DNA of 64,000 nucleotides from JAXGMV01 sp040772085. GTDB taxonomy: Bacteria > Chloroflexota > Anaerolineae > Anaerolineales > Anaerolineaceae. The notes below the pieces were generated by a model. It did no database searches. It saw nothing but the letters and a program-made list of their open reading frames with translations, and was not told the origin of the DNA. How positions within the stretch are numbered: position 1 is the first letter of the stretch; every line of letters starts with the position of its first letter. The stretch spans positions 1,116,001-1,180,000 of the forward strand of contig JAXGYU010000001.1 of NCBI GenBank assembly GCA_040772085.1, read 5' to 3'. Below, in pieces: positions 41,312-49,611 of this stretch. The position numbers and the translations under genes were made by a program.

Positions 41312-42271
41312 ATGCATTATCGCCGGCTCGGTCATACCGGATTAAAGATCAGCGAAATTTCGCTGGGCACGTGGGTCACCTTTGGCAATCAGCTTGACTC
41401 TGTTCGCGCGGACGAAATGGTGCATGCCGCTTATGAGAACGGCATCAATCATTTTGACTGTGCTGACGTCTATACCAGCGGTGAAGCCGAGCGCCTGCTT
41501 GGCGCCGCCATCGCCGATCTGCCGCGCACGGCTCTGATTCTGGCGACCAAAGCCTTCGGCCCCAGTCTGCCCGGACCCAACGGCCGCGGTCTGTCGCGCA
41601 AGCATCTCACCGAAGCCCTGCATGCCAGCCTGACGCGCATGAATGTAGATTACCTCGATATTTTTTATTGCCATCGTTTTGACCCCGATACGCCGATCGA
41701 AGAGATCGTGCGCGCCATGGAAACGTTCATCCAACAGGGCAAGATTCTGTATTGGGGCACCTCCGAGTGGGACGCCGCGCAGATTTCACAGGCGTATGGT
41801 GTAGCCAGACAGCTTTCGATGACACCTCCCGCTGTCGAACAGCCTCAGTACAATATGTTCCACCGAAAACGTGTCGAGGTTGAGCTGGCACCGTTGGTCA
41901 AGGAGTTTTCGCTCGGGTTGCTGACCTGGAGCCCGCTGTATTACGGCGTGCTCTCCGGCAAGTACAACGAGTCCACACCGCCCGGCAGCCGGGCGACGCT
42001 CAAGGAGATGGGCTGGATGCAGGAGCATCTGGCGCCTGAGAAGATCGCCAAGGTCAAACAATTGACCGCGCTGGCGAATGAATTGGAGTTGACCACCTCA
42101 CAGTTGGCGCTGGCCTGGACGCTGCGCCGGCGTGAGATCAGCAGCATCATCTCCGGCGCGTCCACGCCGGAACAATTGGATGAGAATTTGCTGGCGGCGG
42201 AAGAAGGCGCAAAGCTGACCGAGGATGTGCTAGACATGATCGAGTCGATCATGGACAATCAGCCGGAGTAA
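41312..42271 (+). CDS. Aldo/keto reductase, Kv-beta-like
   Basis: A 319-residue TIM-barrel NADPH oxidoreductase. The tetrad is in NHFDCADVY (Asp49, Tyr54), LATKAFG (Lys) and FYCHRFDP (His). SLGLLTWSPLYYGVLSGKY and TTSQLALAWTLRRREISSII are typical of the AKR6/Kv-beta group. It reduces aldehydes and ketones, perhaps methylglyoxal-like compounds. SD AAGGAG lies 7 bases upstream of ATG. It is followed by the intergenic repeat array. Confidence 0.93.
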   Translation: MHYRRLGHTGLKISEISLGTWVTFGNQLDSVRADEMVHAAYENGINHFDCADVYTSGEAERLLGAAIADLPRTALILATKAFGPSLPGPNGRGLSRKHLTEALHASLTRMNVDYLDIFYCHRFDPDTPIEEIVRAMETFIQQGKILYWGTSEWDAAQISQAYGVARQLSMTPPAVEQPQYNMFHRKRVEVELAPLVKEFSLGLLTWSPLYYGVLSGKYNESTPPGSRATLKEMGWMQEHLAPEKIAKVKQLTALANELELTTSQLALAWTLRRREISSIISGASTPEQLDENLLAAEEGAKLTEDVLDMIESIMDNQPE

Positions 42272-42300
42272 GCGGCGACCCAGGTAATTCCGCATCTCCT

Positions 42301-42450
42301 GTAGGGGAGAGGCAAGGCAAAATGTAGGGCGGATCGCGTTCTTTGATCCGCCAGCATGAAGTGTCGGGAGCAAGACTGGCACCCGACCTACACAAGCGGG
42401 CGCATTCATGCGAATCGACATAACTCGCCAGCTGTCATGTAATCCCGCCA
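42301..42450 (+). repeat. Intergenic repeat unit 1
   Basis: First of three tandem units of about 150-165 bp. It starts GTAGGGGAGAGGCAAGGCAA, holds a hairpin (GGGCGGATC ... GATCCGCC, 42327-42352), a second imperfect hairpin (GTCGGGAGC ... CACCCGAC), then a conserved GCATTCATGCGAATCGACAT and CTCGCCAGCTGTCATG block. No coding frame. Confidence 0.9.
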
Positions 42451-42601
42451 TGTGGGAGGGGCAAGGCAATATGTAGGGCGGCTCACGTCCTTTGAGCCGC
42501 CAACATAGAAGTGTCGGGAGCAAGACCGGCTCCCGACCTACACGATGCGGACTTCATCCATGCGCATCGACATAACTCGCCAGCTGTCATGTAATCCCGC
42601 C
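42451..42601 (+). repeat. Intergenic repeat unit 2
   Basis: Second unit. Both hairpin arms co-vary: GGGCGGCTCA ... TGAGCCGCC, and GTCGGGAGC ... GCTCCCGAC (perfect). That pairing keeps while sequence changes points to selection for an RNA or DNA fold. Confidence 0.9.
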
Positions 42602-42770
42602 GTAGGGGAGGGGCAGGGTATTTGCAAGGCAAGAAAAATGTAGGGCGGATCGCGTTCTTTGATCCGCCAGCATGAAGTGTCGGGAGCAAAAGCGGCACCC
42701 GACCTACACGAGCGAGCGCATTCATGCGCATCGACATAACTCGCCAGCTGTCATGAAATCCCACCGTAGG
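42602..42770 (+). repeat. Intergenic repeat unit 3
   Basis: Third unit, slightly longer (insertion after the GGAGGGGCAGGG block). The GGGCGGATC hairpin is as in unit 1. It ends in CCGTAGGGGAGGGGCAAATC, the head of a truncated fourth unit. Confidence 0.9.
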
Positions 42771-42817
42771 GGAGGGGCAAATCGATCTGTATTTGCCACT
42801 CCCAGATTTTCAAATGT

Positions 42818-42890
42818 GGTCAAGGCGATCAAGAGTAGGGCCATGACACTACGGCTAACGGCATTCTGACGCCTGCGGCGCCATCTCCCC
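42818..42890 (+). repeat. Dispersed repeat R2, copy 1
   Basis: Contains GTCAAGGCGATCAAGAG, GCCATGACACTACGGC and GACGCCTGCGGCGCCATCTC. The same blocks recur at 43037-43140 and 54340-54460. Confidence 0.75.
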
Positions 42891-42935
42891 TGTCTTATCC
42901 CCTACGCCAGAACGAAAAGAAGAGCGCCATTTCGA

Positions 42936-42968
42936 AATGTCGGGAGCAAGACCGGCTCCCGACCTACA
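42936..42968 (+). repeat. Solo hairpin of the array unit
   Basis: Isolated copy of the 9-bp perfect stem GTCGGGAGC ... GCTCCCGAC followed by CTACA. Confidence 0.8.
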
Positions 42969-43036
42969 AAACCATGCCCGCCATTTGAGGGCGGGTACCT
43001 CGAAGAGGCGGGTGGGTTATTCTTTATTCTGCGACA

Positions 43037-43140
43037 AAACGGTCAAGGCGATCACAATACAGATTGCCATGGCACTACGGCTAACGGCATCTGATTAAAC
43101 CCCTCTGACGCCTGCGGCGCCATCTCCCCTGTAAATGGGA
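43037..43140 (+). repeat. Dispersed repeat R2, copy 2
   Basis: The clearest copy: GTCAAGGCGATCACAATAC, AGATTGCCATGGCACTACGG, CCCCTCTGACGCCTGCGG. Close to copy 3 next to the tRNA gene at 54340. Confidence 0.75.
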
Positions 43141-43167
43141 GAACGAAACGAAGAGCCGCCATATCGA

Positions 43168-43243
43168 AATGTCGGGTGCAAAAGCGGCACCCGACCTACA
43201 CGAGCGGGCGCATTCATGCGCATTGACATAATTCGCCGGCTGC
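43168..43243 (+). repeat. Partial array unit
   Basis: GTCGGGTGC ... GCACCCGAC hairpin followed by CTACACGAGCGGGCGC and ATTCATGCGCATTGACAT, the second half of the array unit. Base changes are compensated in the stem. Confidence 0.8.
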
Positions 43244-43286
43244 CTTGAGAAGGGGCAAATCGAAACCGAAGAGCCGCCAAATCGAA

Positions 43287-43321
43287 ATGTCGGGAGCAAG
43301 ACCGGCTCCCGACCTACACGA
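43287..43321 (+). repeat. Solo hairpin of the array unit
   Basis: Perfect stem GTCGGGAGC ... GCTCCCGAC just before the 3' end of the methylase gene. It may also serve as the 3' end of that minus-strand transcript. Confidence 0.75.
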
Positions 43322-43350
43322 TACTGCGCCACCCAATAATTATTTGCTGT

Positions 43351-44466
43351 CTATAAATCCTGGTCGCTGGCTTTGCTGAGCATGATCTTGCGCAGCTCGC
43401 TGCGCAATTCATCGATCGGGTGCAGTTGCCCCTTCTCATCCGCGTAATGCCAGTGCTCCCAGCCATTGGTCGGCTGATTATTTTGCAGATAGCGCCCCGC
43501 CTGATGAATCGACCCTTCATAGCCATCGATCAGCAGCTTGCCGTTCAGCTTCACCCGCGCGACAATCTCTTTGTCGCCCTTGAAGTACAACGCATCGCCC
43601 GGTCTGAGCAAACCATTCTCCAGCAACGCGCCAAACGAGATACGCGGCTCCAGACGTTTGACATCCCGCGGATCGCGTTTCAGCCCCTTCAGATCGACGT
43701 CGCCAATCATCCTGATTCGCTGCTCGGCAATGTAGGCGTAGCGCGGATCCTTCTCAATCCCAATCCAGTTTCTGCCGAGCTTCTTGGCAACCACACCGGT
43801 TGTGCCGGTACCGAAGAACGGATCGAGAATAACATCCCCCGCCTTGCTGCTGGACAGGATCACGCGGTAGAGCAGCGCCTCCGGCTTCTGTGTCGGGTGC
43901 GCGCGCTTGCCATCAATCTTGATCCGCTCCGGCCCCTTGCAGACCGGCAGCAGCCAGTCCGAACGCATCTGCATGTCATCATTGAGTGACTTCATGGCAT
44001 GGTGGTTGAAGGTGTAATGTGCGTTCTTTGTCCGCGTCGCCCAGAGCAGCGTCTCATGCGCGTTGGTGAAACGCACCCCCCTGAAATTCGGCATCGGATT
44101 GGTCTTGACCCAGACGATATCGTTCAGGAACCAGAAGCCCAGGTCCTGCATGATGGCTCCGACGCGATAGATGTTATGGTAGGAGCCGATCACCCACAGG
44201 GTGCCATTCTTCTTCAGGACGCGCTTGCAGTCCTTGAGCCAGGCGGTCGTAAAAGCCGTGTACGCCTTATCATCATCAAACTGATCCCAGGCTTCTGTGA
44301 CCGCGTCGACCAGCGTCTGATTCGGCCGCCACAGCTCCTGCTCGAGGCGCAGGTTGTACGGCGGGTCGGCGAAAACCACATCAATCGATTCATCCGGCAA
44401 CTGCCCGAGGACCTCGAGACTATCACCCGTGATGACCTGATTGAGCGGCAATTCGCCTGATGCCAT
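43351..44466 (-). CDS. CcrM-like adenine-N6 DNA methyltransferase with RAMA domain
   Basis: A 371-residue beta-class methyltransferase. The catalytic motif ADPPYNLR (34-37 DPPY) comes first, then the target recognition region, then the SAM motif LDPFFGTGTTGVVAKKLGR. The C-terminal about 100 residues (ISFGALLENGLLRPGDALYF ... GSIHQAGRYLQ) form a restriction-adenine-methylase-associated domain, as in CcrM, which methylates GANTC. No restriction endonuclease is nearby, so it is an orphan enzyme, perhaps epigenetic. SD GGGGAAG precedes ATG. Sequence specificity is inferred from the family. Confidence 0.88.
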   Translation of the reverse strand: MASGELPLNQVITGDSLEVLGQLPDESIDVVFADPPYNLRLEQELWRPNQTLVDAVTEAWDQFDDDKAYTAFTTAWLKDCKRVLKKNGTLWVIGSYHNIYRVGAIMQDLGFWFLNDIVWVKTNPMPNFRGVRFTNAHETLLWATRTKNAHYTFNHHAMKSLNDDMQMRSDWLLPVCKGPERIKIDGKRAHPTQKPEALLYRVILSSSKAGDVILDPFFGTGTTGVVAKKLGRNWIGIEKDPRYAYIAEQRIRMIGDVDLKGLKRDPRDVKRLEPRISFGALLENGLLRPGDALYFKGDKEIVARVKLNGKLLIDGYEGSIHQAGRYLQNNQPTNGWEHWHYADEKGQLHPIDELRSELRKIMLSKASDQDL

Positions 44467-44475
44467 GCGCTTCCC

Positions 44476-45498
44476 CTATTCTTCGCCTGAGAAATCCAGA
44501 ATTGTCTCGCGGACCTCGCCCCATTTGAGCGCGTCGCGGATGCCCTCGTCAATCGGCAACTCAGCCTGCCAGTCCAGCCAGGCGCTGGCCTTCTCGGCGC
44601 TGGCAAAGGCACCAGCCACATCACCCGGTCGCGGCGGCGCATCGACCTTGTTGATCTCCTGCCCATACACGCGCTCGAACGCGGTGACCATCTCGCGCAC
44701 CGTTACGCCGCGACCGGTCCCCAGGTTGATAATCAGATAATTATCAGCCGGGTTGCCGGCTCGTTCGAAAGCGCGGTCAAAGTGCACGCCGGCGTTGACG
44801 TGAGCGCGCGCCAGATCCCAGACGTGAATGTAATCACGGATGCCCGTGCCGTCACGGGTCGGCCAGTCGACGCCGGTGATCTGAAAGACTTCCTGACGAC
44901 CCTGCGCCGTGTCCACCAGCTTGCCGACGATATGAGTCGGATGCTTGACGTGGATGCCGCTGCGCATCTGCGGGTCAGCGCCGATGGGGTTGAAATAGCG
45001 CAGGGCAATGCCGCGCATGCCGTATGCCACGCAAAAGTCCTTGAGGATCATTTCCATCATGAACTTGGTGCGCGAATACGGGCTGAGCGGCGCCAGCGCT
45101 GCTTCTTCGGTACACATGAAGCCCTCTACCACGTCATAAATCGCGGCGGAGGAACTAAAGACCACGCGCTTGCAACCAACGCCAAGCAGGTTCCTGAAGA
45201 GCTCCAGCGACTTGGCGACATTTTCCTTATAGTACTCGTACGGCTTGCTGGTCGATTCGGGCACAACGATCAGTGCCGCGCAATGGATAACAGCATGAAT
45301 ATCGGGATGCTCGCTGAAGATTTTTTCCAGCAAGGCTTTATCGGCGATATCGCCCTGATAAAACAGACGGCCCTGGGTGAATTCCTTTCGTCCGGTGATC
45401 AATGAATCGAGGATGATCGGGGTATGGCCGGCATCCTGCAGCGCCGAGTAAATTGTGCTGCCGATATAGCCTGCCCCACCAGTGATAAGAAATTTCAT
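44476..45498 (-). CDS. galE: UDP-glucose 4-epimerase
   Basis: A 340-residue short-chain dehydrogenase/reductase. The NAD motif is TGGAGYIGSTIYSAL (GxxGxxG). SSSAAIYDV has the catalytic Ser, and YSRTKFMMEM gives Tyr-x-x-x-Lys. GTGIRDYIHVWDLARAH and the terminal GDVAGAFASAEKASAWLDWQ are typical of GalE. It interconverts UDP-glucose and UDP-galactose, supplying sugar donors for the glycosyltransferases around it. SD GGAGG precedes ATG. The gap to the methylase is 9 bp. Confidence 0.94.
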   Translation of the reverse strand: MKFLITGGAGYIGSTIYSALQDAGHTPIILDSLITGRKEFTQGRLFYQGDIADKALLEKIFSEHPDIHAVIHCAALIVVPESTSKPYEYYKENVAKSLELFRNLLGVGCKRVVFSSSAAIYDVVEGFMCTEEAALAPLSPYSRTKFMMEMILKDFCVAYGMRGIALRYFNPIGADPQMRSGIHVKHPTHIVGKLVDTAQGRQEVFQITGVDWPTRDGTGIRDYIHVWDLARAHVNAGVHFDRAFERAGNPADNYLIINLGTGRGVTVREMVTAFERVYGQEINKVDAPPRPGDVAGAFASAEKASAWLDWQAELPIDEGIRDALKWGEVRETILDFSGEE

Positions 45499-45531
45499 TC
45501 AGCCTCCGTGAGCCCGCCGAACCTCACGCGA

Positions 45532-47559
45532 CTACTGGCAGCCTAGTCCCTGCCGGTAATCGCTGATTTGCTGCGAGCTTTCTGATGTGTGTTCTGCTTG
45601 TTCTGCTATTCTATCCCACAATTGACAGACGACCGGACGCATCACCTCGGTAACCGCCAGCGTCTCATCGCTGAGCACAATGGCGCGCTCCAGGTCGCCC
45701 GCCATGGCATAGCCTTCGATGAATGGCAGCCGTTCCATCGGATCGTTGGGATGGTCGTTCAGACTGAACGCCGCCTCGCCCAGTTCCGCGATCGTTTCCC
45801 AATCGCCGAGCTGCCGGGCGAGATCAGCCTTCTGATAGTAGTAGCACCAGCCATGCGCTGGCTCTTCACCAAACAATGCCTCGGGTGTGACCGGATTCTC
45901 CGTCAGAACAGTCTCGAGGTTGGCGATACTCGCCGCCTGCCGCAATTGCTGCGGCACCATGATGTTTGGCTGCGATGTCAGCGGGTCCAGCAGGTGCAGA
46001 CAGGCCGGCGGTTCAAAGGTGAGCGCGAGCAGTTGGTCCGTGGTGCCTTCGAATACAGCGCCGAGATAATCCTGCCTGACCGGCAGCCCCGACTCCAGTT
46101 TGGGCAGTCCGCTGCCTAGCCGGAGCGAGGGGTAGTAGAACAGGTAGGTCATGCCTTGCGTGCCATCGGCACGGGCATAAATCCAGTTCAGCGGCGCGGT
46201 GAGCGAGTTGTCGGTTGGATAACTGACCGGCAATTCATTGAACAGCAAGGTCGTATTGGGTTGAATGGCCGGCGCACGCCACGAAAGCTGCCAGAAGAGC
46301 GAGGACTGCAATGCCCAGTCGCGCCGGTAGGTCTCAGCAATACGATACTGCCAGCTGCCAGCCATGGCAATCAACACGATCAGCAGCGTGCCGCGCACCC
46401 AGCGCGAAAACGAGAGCAGGCCGATCAGGCTGCCTGTCAGCAGGCTGGCGCCGAGCGTAAACGGCATCAGCGCGCGGCTGTTCGGGAAGCCGAGGTTGAC
46501 CGGCAAATCGATCATCCAGAACGGCAGACCCGCCAGCAACAGGCCTGCGAAGCCCGTCAGCAGCAGCCAGCCAAGGCTCGCCGCTGTCTTAACATTCCCA
46601 GAGCTAGCTGACGGTTTACGAACGAACCGGATGAATAAGGCACACAACAGAGCGATCGCGAGCGCGACGCCCAGCGTAATGGCGAAAATCCGCTTGCCGA
46701 TCACCTCAGGTGACCCGATGGCAAACACCGGTTGCCAGACTTTAATCAGCGCCATCACCAACCCGTCAAAGACTGTCTGTACCAGCAGCCCTAGACCAGT
46801 CAACGGATTTGCCCGGAGCTGCTCGAGCCAGACGGGGTCATAGTTCTGAGTCTGATACGGGAAGAGGAAGGCGCGCCAGAAAACCATAAAAAGGAAGAGC
46901 GCCAGATATGGCACGTATGCCTTGAAGAGGCGCCTCGTCAGCCTGCCTTCACGCGCTGCGATCCATAGCGCCATCAGCAGGAAGAAGGGTCGCAGCAGCT
47001 CGAGCATGAAGTAGTAATCCAGGCTGAACATGTTGATCGCCGCCAGCACAAGCGCTGCCATCGTCCAACCCACCTTGCCGCTGCTGGATTGCACCGCCCG
47101 CACGCTGCAATAGAAGGAGAGCAGCAGCGCCAGCAGCATCAGATAAAAGGGACTGTAGACGAAGGCGATGTAATGCTGAACGGGACCCGGGTAGACCATG
47201 AAGAGCAGGCTGATCAATGCCGCCAGCCACGTCCAGGCCGGCAGCAGCCGGCGCAAGGTCAGCCAGAGCACCAGGCAGTTGAGCCATTGCAGCAGCAGGG
47301 TGAACAGGTGCCAGGGCAGCGGCTTCGAACCCAGCACCCGCAGCAGGAAGATGTTGATCTCACCGATATAGGGTCGGTTGGTTGAGAAATATTGCCGCAG
47401 CGCGTCTGGTCCCAGCACGCTGCCGATCCAGTTCATCGGCCAGTCGTCCCAGTAGAAGCCCAGTTTATTGATCAGCAATGCAAATGAGAGAATAGCCACA
47501 GCCAGCGAGAGCAATGGAAAAAGAAAGGTCTCGGTCTGTAACCTGGATTTTTCGGACAT
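45532..47559 (-). CDS. Polytopic membrane protein, possible GT-C glycosyltransferase
   Basis: About 675 residues with about 12 membrane helices and a C-terminal soluble domain of about 200 residues. After the first helix the loop reads LGFYWDDWPMNWIGSVLGP; the WDDW acidic pair in the first external loop is typical of GT-C enzymes using lipid-linked sugars. I start at ATG 47557-47559 (MSEKSRLQT), 2 bp after the preceding GT2 stop; a longer frame into that gene is rejected. The tail contains a TPR-like segment. The GT2 upstream makes a polyprenyl-phosphate sugar, so this protein is a natural user. Inference. Confidence 0.75.
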   Translation of the reverse strand: MSEKSRLQTETFLFPLLSLAVAILSFALLINKLGFYWDDWPMNWIGSVLGPDALRQYFSTNRPYIGEINIFLLRVLGSKPLPWHLFTLLLQWLNCLVLWLTLRRLLPAWTWLAALISLLFMVYPGPVQHYIAFVYSPFYLMLLALLLSFYCSVRAVQSSSGKVGWTMAALVLAAINMFSLDYYFMLELLRPFFLLMALWIAAREGRLTRRLFKAYVPYLALFLFMVFWRAFLFPYQTQNYDPVWLEQLRANPLTGLGLLVQTVFDGLVMALIKVWQPVFAIGSPEVIGKRIFAITLGVALAIALLCALFIRFVRKPSASSGNVKTAASLGWLLLTGFAGLLLAGLPFWMIDLPVNLGFPNSRALMPFTLGASLLTGSLIGLLSFSRWVRGTLLIVLIAMAGSWQYRIAETYRRDWALQSSLFWQLSWRAPAIQPNTTLLFNELPVSYPTDNSLTAPLNWIYARADGTQGMTYLFYYPSLRLGSGLPKLESGLPVRQDYLGAVFEGTTDQLLALTFEPPACLHLLDPLTSQPNIMVPQQLRQAASIANLETVLTENPVTPEALFGEEPAHGWCYYYQKADLARQLGDWETIAELGEAAFSLNDHPNDPMERLPFIEGYAMAGDLERAIVLSDETLAVTEVMRPVVCQLWDRIAEQAEHTSESSQQISDYRQGLGCQ

Positions 47560-47561
47560 GT

Positions 47562-48530
47562 CTATCGCGGTTGTGAGTCGTGTGTCAGGTGGCTGCGAAC
47601 GACGTAAGACGGCCGCCCTTTGACTTCCTGGAAAATGTAACCAATGTACACGCCCACCACGCCGATGGCGATCATCAGAAAGCCGCCAACCACCAGAAGC
47701 ACGAACATCAGCGAAGACCAACCGGGCGCGAGCGGCGCGGTGTTGCCAGTCAGCCAGAAGCTGAGCACATACAGCGCCTCAATCACCGCCAGCACCAGAA
47801 AGATCACGCCCAGCGTGATGGCACTGTAAAGCGGCACGAGCGAGAAAGAGAAGATGGCGTTCATCGCCAACTGCCACATTTTTTTAAATGAATACTTGGA
47901 TTTACCAGCCACGCGCGCTGCCGGCTGGAAGGGCAGGACGACGCTTTTGAAGCCCAGCCAGGCGACCATGCCGCGCAAAAAGCGGTGGTACTCCGGCATC
48001 TGCCGCAGCCCTTCAACCGCCGCGGCTGACATCAGCCGGAAATCCGCGCCGCCGGGCAGCACCTTGGTATTGCCGGCAGCATTGATGAGCGTGTAGAAGA
48101 ACTGCGAGGTCATGCGTTTGAAAGGCGGCAGGTTGAGTTCGTCCGTGCGTTGGGTCAGAACGATGTCATAACCCGACTCCGCCAGTTTCAGCATCTCTGC
48201 CAGCAGCGCCGGCGGATGCTGACCATCGCCGTCCATGCTGATGACATAATCAGCGTCGGCGATATCCAGCCCTGCTGTCAGCGCGGATTGATGCCCAAAG
48301 TTGCGGCTCAGCTCAATCACATGGACGCGCTGGTCGGCGCTGACCAATCCAGCCAGCACCTCCTGTGTCGCGTCACTTGAACCGTCATTGATGTAAATGA
48401 TTTCAACGTGGTAGGGCAGGTCCGCGAGCGCGTTGACCAGGCTGGCGTGAAACGTGCCGAGCGCCTCGGCTTCGTTATAAACCGGTATGATGATCTGAAC
48501 TGATTTTTGCTGTCCGGAAGGATTTTCCAA
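47562..48530 (-). CDS. Glycosyltransferase family 2, polyprenyl-phosphate sugar synthase (GtrB/ArnC-like)
   Basis: A 322-residue enzyme. The GT-A domain reads IIIPVYNEAEALGTF, IIYINDGSSD, VIELSRNFGHQSALTAGLD and the DxD motif SMDGDGQHPP. Two membrane helices at about 235-300 anchor it, as in GtrB and dolichyl-phosphate mannose synthase-like enzymes, which move a sugar to undecaprenyl phosphate. It starts at TTG 48530 with GGTGAG upstream. The next gene downstream is a GT-C-like protein. A TATAAT in 48577-48586 (minus) may be the -10. Confidence 0.88.
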   Translation of the reverse strand: MENPSGQQKSVQIIIPVYNEAEALGTFHASLVNALADLPYHVEIIYINDGSSDATQEVLAGLVSADQRVHVIELSRNFGHQSALTAGLDIADADYVISMDGDGQHPPALLAEMLKLAESGYDIVLTQRTDELNLPPFKRMTSQFFYTLINAAGNTKVLPGGADFRLMSAAAVEGLRQMPEYHRFLRGMVAWLGFKSVVLPFQPAARVAGKSKYSFKKMWQLAMNAIFSFSLVPLYSAITLGVIFLVLAVIEALYVLSFWLTGNTAPLAPGWSSLMFVLLVVGGFLMIAIGVVGVYIGYIFQEVKGRPSYVVRSHLTHDSQPR

Positions 48531-48606
48531 TTTAATCGCTCACCGCTTGATCGTTTGGAGATTAATTCGGGGCACGATCCAATTATAAGCTGAAACAGAT
48601 ACGACA

Positions 48607-48631
48607 ATGAGCCAGCGATTAGCTGGCTCAT
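48607..48631. other. Perfect hairpin in the 48531-48772 gap
   Basis: ATGAGCCAGC / GCTGGCTCAT (10-bp perfect stem, 5-base loop) between divergent transcripts. It has no T-run and is not a classical terminator. The rest of the 242-bp gap holds only the promoter elements of the two neighbours. Confidence 0.6.
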
Positions 48632-48760
48632 TCATTTACATACGGGGGTCGGCGCAGTTACCCGTACGCCTGATAGTGCCGAAAAGCGACTCTCAGTATA
48701 GCAAGGTTGGAATAGGGTTGTCAATATGGCAATCCTGAAGCGCCAGAGTGGGTGCTCGTG

Positions 48761-48773
48761 TAAAATTAATCCA
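48761..48773 (+). promoter_or_regulatory. Leaderless promoter of the cluster B regulator
   Basis: TAAAAT (48761-48766) followed by 6 bp and ATG 48773, so transcription is predicted to start at the A of ATG. No -35 match and no SD. Confidence 0.5.
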
Positions 48774-49486
48774 TGAGACGCTCAGCCGCTGACCCGGTCG
48801 GCCATGACAAGCTCGCCAGCCAGTTGAGCAAGGTCGAATACTTCCAGGGCATACCTCTCAACACCCTGGTTGAATTCGTAAAGTCTGGCAAGTTGTTATC
48901 GCTGCCTGCCGATACCATCATCATGGTTGAGGACGCGCCATCTGACGGGTTATTTGTCCTCATCAAAGGCCGGGTGAGGATCTTCAAGCTGGGCGCGAAC
49001 GGGCAGATCTCCATCATCAACATTCTGGAACCGGTCACCATGTTCAACGAAGTGACCGCCATTGACCACGGCACGAATCCGGCTTCGGCGCAGTGTATGG
49101 AAGACTGCCTGCTCTGGCGTCTCTCGGCGGATGAACTTGAAGCGCTGATCCTGAAATACCCGCGCGTCGCGCTGGGCATGCTCAACGTTATGGTCAAGCG
49201 CAACCGCGCGCTGGTCAACAAATTCAGAGACCTCTCATTTGACACCTTGCTCAACCGGACGGCAAGACTGCTGTACGATCTCAGTAATCAGGGCACCCTG
49301 CCGATCGACCGTCGAGCGCACCCCAACTTCCAGATGGCGGCGCAAATCTCAACTGGTCCCGAAGCCTTCAGCCGCTGCATCAAAACCCTGCGCCAGCAAA
49401 AGCTGATCGAAACCACACGCAACCACATCACAGTCACTGACGCCGCGGGATTGAACGCGCTCTGGGAAGCCAAATCAGTCATATAA
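48773..49486 (+). CDS. Crp/Fnr-family regulator of cluster B
   Basis: A 237-residue transcription factor: cyclic-nucleotide-binding-type domain (LPADTIIMVEDAPSDGLFVL ... MFNEVTAIDHG), dimer helix, and a winged HTH (about 190-225, QMAAQISTGPEAFSRCIKTL) with the FNR-like ExxSR recognition pattern. The N-terminus lacks the FNR Fe-S cysteines. The Cys residues present (CMEDC, SRC) lie elsewhere. It is encoded directly upstream of and co-oriented with cluster B. It differs clearly from the cluster A regulator, as does the operator. The effector is unknown; NO, O2 or redox are the family options. Predicted to be leaderless. Confidence 0.86.
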   Translation: MRRSAADPVGHDKLASQLSKVEYFQGIPLNTLVEFVKSGKLLSLPADTIIMVEDAPSDGLFVLIKGRVRIFKLGANGQISIINILEPVTMFNEVTAIDHGTNPASAQCMEDCLLWRLSADELEALILKYPRVALGMLNVMVKRNRALVNKFRDLSFDTLLNRTARLLYDLSNQGTLPIDRRAHPNFQMAAQISTGPEAFSRCIKTLRQQKLIETTRNHITVTDAAGLNALWEAKSVI

Positions 49487-49528
49487 ACCAGCGCAAATTG
49501 TCACAAAATCACCCCGTTGTCCCGTGCG

Positions 49529-49571
49529 ATTAACTTAAGTTAATGACCTGTCTGTTCCAGTTTGTTATGCT
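49529..49571 (+). promoter_or_regulatory. Cluster B promoter with Crp/Fnr-type operator at -41.5
   Basis: A perfect inverted repeat ATTAAC-TTAA-GTTAAT (49529-49544, 4-bp spacer) precedes an extended -10 TGTTATGCT (TATGCT, 49566-49571). The predicted start is about 49578, so the repeat centre is at -41.5, as in cluster A. There is no -35 box, consistent with class II activation. Confidence 0.78.
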
Positions 49572-49611
49572 AGGGTTATAAAAACCTATCATGACATCAT
49601 AGGGAGAAAGT

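Noticed and set aside
42301..43321. CRISPR array
   Set aside because: Units are 150 bp or longer with internal stems and no short regular spacers; no cas gene in the window.
48718..48732. Imperfect palindrome TTGTC-AATAT-GGCAA as autoregulatory site of the cluster B regulator
   Set aside because: Spacer of 5, mismatched arms, and no consistent distance to the -10; too weak to list.
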